This document shows, piece after piece, positions 5,577 to 9,754 of a stretch of 9,754 bases of DNA. The stretch covers positions 1 through 9,754 of the forward strand of contig CANRDH010000048.1 in NCBI GenBank assembly GCA_947629295.1, in the 5' to 3' direction. The stretch is from an uncultured Clostridia bacterium (GTDB lineage Bacteria; Bacillota; Clostridia; Oscillospirales; Acutalibacteraceae). Below the pieces are notes generated by a model. It did not search any database, was not told the origin of the DNA, and saw nothing but the letters and a program-made list of their open reading frames with translations. Both the position numbers and the translations under genes were made by a program. The first letter of the stretch is position 1. Each line of letters opens with the position of its first letter.

Positions 5577-6932
5577 ATGGAATTCGGCAATAGGATAATT
5601 GAATACAAAGAGGATATATTACATGATTTAAGTGAACTTATCGCAATTAGATCCGTTTCGTGTGAGGATAAAACGGAAACCGAGAGGGCTCTTGATTATA
5701 TTTTAGGCAGAGCAAAGGAAATGGGCTTTGCCGTTAAAAAGACAGGCAGGGTCGCAGGTCATGCGGAATACGGTTCCGGGGAGGAAATTGCTGCGATTCT
5801 TGCTCATGTAGATGTTGTTCCGGCAGGTGACGGCTGGGGAACAGAGCCGTTTATATTGACCGAAAAGGACGGGAGATTATACGGCAGGGGAGTTGTTGAC
5901 GATAAAGGGCCGGCAATAATAGCTCTGTATTGTCTTAAAGCTTTGAAGGACAGCGGCATCATGCCGAAAAGAAAAATAAGGGTTATTTTCGGTGCTGCCG
6001 AGGAAATCGGAATGAATGATATGGAAACATATTTTTCAGAGGAGGAAGCTCCGACAATGGCATTTACACCCGATTCCGATTACGGAATATGCGTATGCGA
6101 AAAGGGAATAATGCAGCTGGAAATATCCTCCGCAATGCATGACGGTACGATTCTCACAGAGTTTCAGTCGGGAGGGGCTGTGAATGCAGTTCCGGCAAAG
6201 GCATATGCACTTGTGGACTGCACGGAATCAGAGGATAACCGCCTTAGACGTTTTGCCGATGCAAAGCCGGGGGAATATGATTTTATCTATACGATGGACG
6301 GTCTGATTATATTTGCGAAGGGCAGAGCAGCTCATGCGTCTGTTCCGAAACAGGGACTTAATTCTGCTGCTCATCTTATACGGATACTTGCAGATAATTT
6401 CGGTGAATCCGTTCTCGGGAGTCTTTGCGGCTTTATAGATAATGCAATAGGCACGGAAACAGACGGAGCGTCAATGGGAATAGCCTGCTCGGATAATGAG
6501 AGCGGAGCGCTGACATTAAATCTCGGCAGGGTAGATATTGGAGAAAATATAAGCCGGGCACTTATAGATATAAGATACCCGGTGTCGGCAGACAGTGATA
6601 TGATTTTCGATAAAATAAAAAAACGTGCGGAAGCCGAAGGCTTGCGGGTTAAGCTTATGAATCACGAGCCGCCGCTTTCCGTAGACAGTGATTGTCCGAT
6701 CATATCAATTCTTTCGGATGCGTATGAAAGTATTATGGGTGTTAAGCCTGAGCTTTATTCCACAGGCGGCGGAACCTACGCAAGAACCCTGAGCAACAGG
6801 GGAGTGGCATTCGGGCCCGCTTTTCCGGGGGATGAAACACGTATACATGATGCCGATGAGGGAATAAATACGGAAAACTTCTGGAAACACGCTCAGATAT
6901 GCTTACAGGCCGTAAAGATAATGAGTGAATAG
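5577..6932 (+). CDS. M20 family dipeptidase, PepV/Sapep type
   Basis: This 451-residue zinc dipeptidase of the M20A (PepV-like) branch is of typical length (PepV ~470). Visible active-site elements are HVDVVP (77-82, ligand His77 and catalytic-support Asp79), YGRGVVDDKGP (102-112, bridging Asp108), GAAEEIG (139-145, general base Glu142 and ligand Glu143), TPDSDYG (164-170, Asp166) and TRIHDADEGI (421-430, ligand His424). The lid domain carries AAHASVPKQGLN (251-262) and NLGRVDIG (315-322). The STGGGTYAR segment (395-403) matches the substrate-binding loop seen in PepV. Relatives are cytosolic and cleave a broad range of dipeptides, finishing peptide breakdown. The gene follows the glycosyltransferase by 11 bases with a GAGGG ribosome binding site, so the two are probably cotranscribed, although no functional link to glycosylation is evident. 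It ends before a hairpin at 6938-6970. Confidence 0.92.
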   Translation: MEFGNRIIEYKEDILHDLSELIAIRSVSCEDKTETERALDYILGRAKEMGFAVKKTGRVAGHAEYGSGEEIAAILAHVDVVPAGDGWGTEPFILTEKDGRLYGRGVVDDKGPAIIALYCLKALKDSGIMPKRKIRVIFGAAEEIGMNDMETYFSEEEAPTMAFTPDSDYGICVCEKGIMQLEISSAMHDGTILTEFQSGGAVNAVPAKAYALVDCTESEDNRLRRFADAKPGEYDFIYTMDGLIIFAKGRAAHASVPKQGLNSAAHLIRILADNFGESVLGSLCGFIDNAIGTETDGASMGIACSDNESGALTLNLGRVDIGENISRALIDIRYPVSADSDMIFDKIKKRAEAEGLRVKLMNHEPPLSVDSDCPIISILSDAYESIMGVKPELYSTGGGTYARTLSNRGVAFGPAFPGDETRIHDADEGINTENFWKHAQICLQAVKIMSE

Positions 6933-6937
6933 TATTA

Positions 6938-6975
6938 ATGCGGAAATCCGTCAAATCCGGGTTTCCGCATTTCAT
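6938..6975. terminator. Shared hairpin terminator between the dipeptidase gene and the 45-aa minus-strand gene
   Basis: A nine-base-pair stem, ATGCGGAAA (6938-6946) with TTTCCGCAT (6962-6970), is extended by CCG/CGG inside. It begins six bases after the dipeptidase stop codon and 27 bases past the stop of the convergent 45-aa gene. It is therefore placed to end both transcripts. The T-tracts are poor on both sides (TTTCATAATC on plus, TAATACTATT on minus). Confidence 0.65.
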
Positions 6976-6996
6976 AATCTTGTTTGGTACGGGTAC

Positions 6997-7134
6997 TCAG
7001 TCTATATACTTTACGGTAAAATATTCCGGTGCTACATATTCAGCCTGCCATACTCCGTTAAGATTTATATATTGAGGGGATGTGCTGTGTCTTAAAAGAT
7101 AAGAAAGTCGCTTGCTTATGCCGGAAAGATCCAT
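6997..7134 (-). CDS. 45-aa protein resembling fused N- and C-termini of KptA/Tpt1 (internally deleted mini-gene)
   Basis: This ORF has 45 codons plus TGA. AAAGGGG lies eight bases before the ATG, a perfect consensus promoter is upstream and a hairpin lies beyond the stop. The protein begins MDLSGISKRLSYLLRH. SKRLSYLLRH (7-16) matches the opening motif of RNA 2'-phosphotransferases (SK-x-LS-x-x-LRH, whose Arg-His pair is catalytic). After ten residues, NGVWQAEYVAPEYF (26-39) matches the C-terminal end of the same family (NGVWLT-x-x-VPPxY). The ~130 residues between, with the NAD-binding and other catalytic residues, are absent, so it cannot be an active Tpt1 enzyme. Two readings remain: a remnant left by an in-frame internal deletion, or a small protein kept for another role. 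It is divergent from eno. That this is an expressed ORF is well supported; the KptA origin rests on short matches recalled from memory. Confidence 0.65.
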   Translation of the reverse strand: MDLSGISKRLSYLLRHSTSPQYINLNGVWQAEYVAPEYFTVKYID

Positions 7135-7172
7135 ATGTTTTACCCCTTTCTTTTTTGCTCCGAATTGAAATT

Positions 7173-7201
7173 ATTATACTTAATACCCTATACTTTGTCA
7201 A
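7173..7201 (-). promoter_or_regulatory. Perfect consensus promoter of the 45-aa gene
   Basis: On the minus strand TTGACA (7196-7201) and TATAAT (7173-7178) are separated by exactly 17 bases, the ideal sigma-A promoter. The start should be near 7166, about 32 bases before the ATG at 7134. Confidence 0.85.
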
Positions 7202-7235
7202 GCATATATGCGTCGGATAGCTGCACATATCGGTT

Positions 7236-7254
7236 TGTGTAAAAGTTATACACA
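7236..7254. promoter_or_regulatory. Inverted repeat between divergent promoters (possible operator)
   Basis: TGTGTA (7236-7241) and TACACA (7249-7254) form a dyad with a seven-base spacer centred at 7245. It lies 24 bases upstream of the eno -35 and 34 bases upstream of the -35 of the 45-aa gene. The position suits a regulator acting on either promoter. It does not match the Rex or CcpA consensus I know well enough to name a factor. Confidence 0.3.
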
Positions 7255-7278
7255 TATATAAAATAAACATTTTATATA

Positions 7279-7307
7279 TTGAAATTTTCCGTAAATTATG
7301 TTATATT
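7279..7307 (+). promoter_or_regulatory. eno promoter and leader
   Basis: TTGAAA (7279-7284) and TATATT (7302-7307) are separated by 17 bases. A TGT directly before the -10 gives an extended -10. The start near 7314 leaves a ~100-base leader, which holds a small hairpin, CTTCC (7325-7329) with GGAAG (7337-7341), and otherwise no structure I can name. Confidence 0.65.
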
Positions 7308-7416
7308 TACTATGATGTATTTTTCTTCCAGATTACGGAAGTTCTAAACGTCATATAGTGCTTTCCTGTACGGATTGTGCTGTAATATATTTTCTTAAAT
7401 AAAGGAGAAGATACCA

Positions 7417-8718
7417 ATGGCAAAATTTACAGAAATTGAAAAGGTTATCGGAAGAGAAATCCTTGACTCAAGAGGAAACCCGACAGTTGAGGCTGAGGTT
7501 TATCTCGTTGACGGTACAGTAGGAAGAGGCACGGCTCCGAGCGGCGCATCAACAGGTGAATTTGAGGCTCTCGAGCTTCGTGACGGCGAGGCAAGATACC
7601 TCGGCAAGGGCGTTCAGAAGGCTGTTGAGAATATCAACACAACTATCAATGATGTTCTTGTTGGTCTTGACGCTGCCGATACATATGCTGTAGATGCAGC
7701 TATGATCAAGGCTGACGGCACAAAGGATAAGTCAAACCTTGGTGCAAACGCTATTCTTGCAGTTTCTATTGCAGCAGCAAGAGCAGCAGCCAACAGCTAT
7801 GAGATTCCGCTTTACAGATTCCTCGGCGGCGTACAGGGAACAAAGCTCCCCGTTCCGATGATGAACATCCTCAACGGCGGCGCACACGCTGACAGTGCTG
7901 TTGATACACAGGAATTTATGATTATGCCTGTAGGAGCTCCTTCCTTCAAGGAAGCTCTCAGATGGTGTGCAGAGGTGTTCCATACACTTAAGAAGCTTAT
8001 CAAGGAAATGGGCGACGTTACGGCAGTAGGCGACGAGGGCGGCTATGCTCCCAACAACCTCAAGAGCGACGAGGAAGCAATTGAAAAGATTCTTGAGGCT
8101 ATCAAGAAAGCAGGCTTTGAGCCCGGCAAGGACTTCATGATTGCCATGGACGCTGCTTCTTCAGAGTGGAAGAGCGAAAAGGGCAAGGGCTTCTATCATC
8201 AGCCGAAGTCCGGAAAAGACTTCACATCTGATGAGCTTATCGAGCACTGGGCAAGCCTTGTTGAGAAATATCCGATTATCTCCATTGAGGACGGTCTTGA
8301 TGAAGAGGACTGGGAAGGCTGGCAGAAGATGACCGCTAAGCTCGGCGGCAAGGTTCAGCTCGTTGGCGACGACCTCTTTGTTACCAATACTGAAAGACTT
8401 GCAAAGGGCATTTCCATGGGTGCAGGCAACTCCATTCTTATCAAGCTCAACCAGATAGGTTCCGTATCTGAAACACTCGAGGCTATTAAGATGGCTCACA
8501 AGGCAGGCTACACAGCTATTTCCTCACACCGTTCGGGTGAAACAGCTGATACGACAATCGCTGACCTTGCAGTTGCTCTTAACACTTGCCAGATCAAGAC
8601 GGGTGCTCCGTCAAGATCCGAAAGAGTTGCTAAGTACAATCAGCTTCTCAGAATTGAGGAGGAGCTCGGTGAAGCAGCAGTATATCCGGGAATCAATGCT
8701 TTCAATGTAAAGAGATAA
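7417..8718 (+). CDS. eno: Enolase (phosphopyruvate hydratase)
   Basis: This 433-residue protein is full length for bacterial enolase. It converts 2-phosphoglycerate to phosphoenolpyruvate in glycolysis. Visible signatures are REILDSRGNPTVE (13-25), the mobile catalytic loop PSGASTGEFE (41-50), NGGAHAD (153-159), VGDEGGYAP (204-212, catalytic Glu207), MDAAS (244-248, Mg ligand Asp245), SIEDGLDEEDW (289-299, Mg ligand Glu291), GDDLFVTN (317-324, Asp318), LIKLNQIGS (341-349, catalytic Lys343) and SHRSGET (370-376, His371). Nothing essential is missing. The ribosome binding site AAAGGAG lies nine bases before the ATG. Codon choice is noticeably more uniform (AAG, CTT/CTC, GGC, GAG) than in the neighbours, as expected for an abundant protein. 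It is a single-gene unit with its own promoter and a strong terminator. Confidence 0.98.
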   Translation: MAKFTEIEKVIGREILDSRGNPTVEAEVYLVDGTVGRGTAPSGASTGEFEALELRDGEARYLGKGVQKAVENINTTINDVLVGLDAADTYAVDAAMIKADGTKDKSNLGANAILAVSIAAARAAANSYEIPLYRFLGGVQGTKLPVPMMNILNGGAHADSAVDTQEFMIMPVGAPSFKEALRWCAEVFHTLKKLIKEMGDVTAVGDEGGYAPNNLKSDEEAIEKILEAIKKAGFEPGKDFMIAMDAASSEWKSEKGKGFYHQPKSGKDFTSDELIEHWASLVEKYPIISIEDGLDEEDWEGWQKMTAKLGGKVQLVGDDLFVTNTERLAKGISMGAGNSILIKLNQIGSVSETLEAIKMAHKAGYTAISSHRSGETADTTIADLAVALNTCQIKTGAPSRSERVAKYNQLLRIEEELGEAAVYPGINAFNVKR

Positions 8719-8730
8719 TTGAGTTTAAAT

Positions 8731-8778
8731 AAAATAAATGCTCTGCGGTTATTATACGGTCGCAGGGCTTTATTTTTA
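8731..8778 (+). terminator. Rho-independent terminator of eno
   Basis: The stem GCTCTGCG (8740-8747) with CGCAGGGC (8761-8768) includes one G-T pair. It is extended by AAAATAAA (8731-8738) with TTTATTTT (8769-8776) around one bulged T. The descending arm doubles as the T-rich tail. It starts 12 bases past the eno stop. Confidence 0.85.
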
Positions 8779-8828
8779 TGTGTTTTATTGTACATATAAA
8801 AAAACAGGTATTTTATTATTTTGTGGGA

Positions 8829-8839
8829 TGTGATAAAAT
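8829..8839 (+). promoter_or_regulatory. Weak extended -10 promoter of the HNH gene
   Basis: TAAAAT (8834-8839) is preceded by TGTGA, an extended -10, but no convincing -35 lies 16-18 bases upstream. Expression would start near 8846. This is the weakest promoter among the plus-strand genes here. Confidence 0.35.
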
Positions 8840-8867
8840 ATATGTAATATAAAAGATGGGGATAGAT

Positions 8868-9479
8868 ATGAAAGTTAAAATATATGCAGGTCTTGTGAGA
8901 AGGATCATTTATGGAAGAAAGTTAAAGGAAATGAATTTTCATTTTCAAAAGGATGAAAGCGGAAAATATTATCGTAAGCATTATGATGATGACGACAAAG
9001 GGGGAATAAAGAGAATAAAAAAATATTGCCGCCGCAGATTTCTCAGATGTGTTCTCAGCGATGACAGCATGGAGCGCAGCTCTACATATCGGGCGAATTT
9101 TTTTAAGCACAATAAGGGGATCTTTGGCGGATGTAAATATTATTTCTGTGCCTATTGCGGTCGTATTTTGAATAAGCATAAAACAACTGTTGACCATATC
9201 ATACCCGTAGCTCTTGCAAACCGTTCTGCAAGGCATAAAAGGATGTTGACGGTTCGTGGGATAAAGACGGTCAATGATGTCCGTAACCTTGCGGCAAGCT
9301 GTCTTAAATGTAATTCAAGAAAAGGCTCGAGCGGGGGTTTATGGATAATCAGGGGTTATTTTGGCAGGTCATGGATAAGGGTATTGCTTAAGGAAATTAT
9401 ATTATTGATTCTTGGAGGTTTTGCACTGTATTATTTATATTATTTTATTTTAAGTATATCTTTATTCGATTTTAAATAG
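8868..9479 (+). CDS. HNH endonuclease domain protein with C-terminal membrane anchor
   Basis: This protein has 203 residues if started at the ATG at 8868, chosen because GGGG lies six bases before it. An in-frame ATG at 8856 would add four residues but has no ribosome binding site. The first ~85 residues are very basic (RRIIYGRKLKE, RIKKYCRRR) with an acidic patch DDDDKGG. A treble-clef HNH domain follows: FCAYCGR (Cys94, Cys97), TTVDHIIPVA (107-116, Asp109-His110), VRNLAASCLKCNSRKGS (138-154, Asn140, Cys145, Cys148, Asn149, Lys152). The two CxxC pairs should bind a structural zinc and the D-H/N/N-K residues form the metal-dependent nuclease centre. Residues ~175-197 (EIILLILGGFALYYLYYFIL) form a clear membrane helix, unusual for an HNH enzyme. 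It stands alone behind the eno terminator with no restriction, toxin or immunity partner visible. The biological role is unknown. Confidence 0.82.
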   Translation: MKVKIYAGLVRRIIYGRKLKEMNFHFQKDESGKYYRKHYDDDDKGGIKRIKKYCRRRFLRCVLSDDSMERSSTYRANFFKHNKGIFGGCKYYFCAYCGRILNKHKTTVDHIIPVALANRSARHKRMLTVRGIKTVNDVRNLAASCLKCNSRKGSSGGLWIIRGYFGRSWIRVLLKEIILLILGGFALYYLYYFILSISLFDFK

Positions 9480-9499
9480 ATCCGTTTTAACAGCACAGC

Positions 9500-9529
9500 G
9501 CCGCCGTTCCGGATTTTCGGAGCGGCGGC
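9500..9529 (+). terminator. GC-rich hairpin after the HNH gene, probable terminator
   Basis: GCCGCCG (9500-9506) pairs with CGGCGGC (9523-9529), and TCCG (9508-9511) with CGGA (9518-9521) across one T-G pair. This gives a 12-base-pair stem with a GATTTT loop, 20 bases after the stop codon. Neither strand has a T-tract after it (AATAAAAAC on plus), so it may only stabilise or weakly terminate the transcript. Confidence 0.5.
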
Positions 9530-9545
9530 AATAAAAACAATTATT

Positions 9546-9668
9546 TTAGAAGATGTGGTTTTGATAATAACTATTTAACATATCACTGATTTTGGCTGTT
9601 GATACTGCATACAGTACCGCATGAGATATCGGAGCATACTTGTTTGTGTGCTTAAAGTTATTGCACAT
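9546..9668 (-). CDS. Possible 40-aa small ORF or gene remnant
   Basis: An open frame of 40 codons begins MCNNFKHTNKYAPISH and ends in TAA; its composition looks protein-like. There is no good ribosome binding site before the ATG, and the frame is closed by a TAA only four codons upstream, within the TTTAAC sequence that borders the IS-like end. It could be the tail of a gene cut by that insertion, or chance. No family is recognised. Apart from this and the GC-rich hairpin, 9480-9680 shows nothing I can support. Confidence 0.25.
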   Translation of the reverse strand: MCNNFKHTNKYAPISHAVLYAVSTAKISDMLNSYYQNHIF

Positions 9669-9685
9669 TTTTACTGATTTTTAAC

Positions 9686-9754
9686 CTAAATAGGCAAGAA
9701 GTCCCCCGCTTCTAAAGTGGTGGGATGAATTGCCGGTCAGCCGCAGGCTGACTT
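9686..9754. mobile_element. IS200/IS605-like element end (subterminal hairpins)
   Basis: An imperfect palindrome is bounded by GGCAA (9693-9697) and TTGCC (9730-9734). Its core is CCC-CC-GCTT with AAGTGG-T-GGG (9703-9711 with 9715-9724, one bulged T at 9721 and a CTA loop). This resembles the foot hairpins bound by the Y1 transposase at IS605-group ends, with a GAAG guide-like sequence just before it. A second perfect hairpin, GTCAGCC-GCA-GGCTGAC (9736-9752), follows. TTTAAC (9680-9685), a known IS605-type target, lies 17 bases before the hairpin foot, so 9686 could be the left end of an element running rightwards. The reverse complement (AATTCATCCC...GACTTCTTGCC) also resembles right ends that follow tnpB, so orientation is open. 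No tnpA or tnpB is in the window. Confidence 0.55.

Noticed and set aside
1816..7340. TTACGGAA-like box upstream of yfhO, the glycosyltransferase gene and eno as a shared operator
   Set aside because: The shared core is only six to eight bases, at different distances from promoters and start codons; chance is a sufficient explanation.
8161..8499. 112-aa minus-strand frame inside eno
   Set aside because: It lies opposite the conserved enolase active-site segments, and codon bias in eno readily leaves the antisense frame open.
8856..8867. ATG at 8856 as the start of the HNH gene
   Set aside because: Only AAAAG precedes it, while the in-frame ATG at 8868 has GGGG at good spacing; both are possible but the second is better supported.
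1..9754. CRISPR arrays, prophage modules, toxin-antitoxin pairs or biosynthetic clusters
   Set aside because: No regularly spaced repeats, phage structural genes or paired toxin-antitoxin ORFs were seen on either strand.

Overview
The window looks like a chromosomal segment of a low-GC Gram-positive anaerobe, most likely a clostridium of the Ruminococcaceae/Oscillospiraceae type. The grounds are AT-rich spacers, strong GGAGG-type ribosome binding sites, near-consensus sigma-A promoters, a YfhO/CsbB-type cell-envelope gene pair, a PepV-type dipeptidase and a group IIC intron. The assignment is inferred from gene content; no 16S or other marker is present.

Left part (1-1515, mostly minus strand). 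The first ~73 bases are the 3' end (domains V and VI) of a group IIC intron whose body lies off the left edge. Next come three minus-strand genes: a 49-residue single-pass membrane protein with its own near-consensus promoter, an Escherichia coli-type TatD nuclease, and rpsT (ribosomal protein S20) with its own promoter and terminator.

Middle (1516-6970, plus strand). The 377-base divergent spacer between rpsT and yfhO carries two facing copies of TATCATAAACTG, plus a compact RNA-like fold (about 1712-1786) that would sit at the 5' end of the yfhO transcript. Then follow yfhO (polytopic GT-C-like membrane protein) and its terminator. A consensus promoter then drives a CsbB/GtrB-type polyprenyl-phosphate glycosyltransferase and an M20 dipeptidase, 11 bases apart. 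By analogy with Bacillus and Listeria, the glycosyltransferase would load a sugar onto undecaprenyl phosphate inside the cell and YfhO would transfer it to a surface polymer outside. No GtcA-type flippase is in the window.

Right part (6971-9754). A tiny 45-codon minus-strand gene has a perfect TTGACA-N17-TATAAT promoter and a good ribosome binding site. Its two halves resemble the extreme N- and C-termini of the KptA/Tpt1 RNA 2'-phosphotransferase with the middle missing. It is divergent from eno (enolase), whose codon use suggests high expression and which ends in a strong terminator. After eno is an HNH nuclease with a C-terminal membrane anchor, a GC-rich hairpin, a weak 40-residue minus-strand ORF, and at the right edge an IS200/IS605-like terminal hairpin preceded by TTTAAC.

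The window is therefore mostly housekeeping and envelope genes with mobile-element edges at both ends. The items most worth a second look are the mini-KptA gene, the membrane-anchored HNH protein, the structured yfhO leader and the paired repeats in the divergent spacer.
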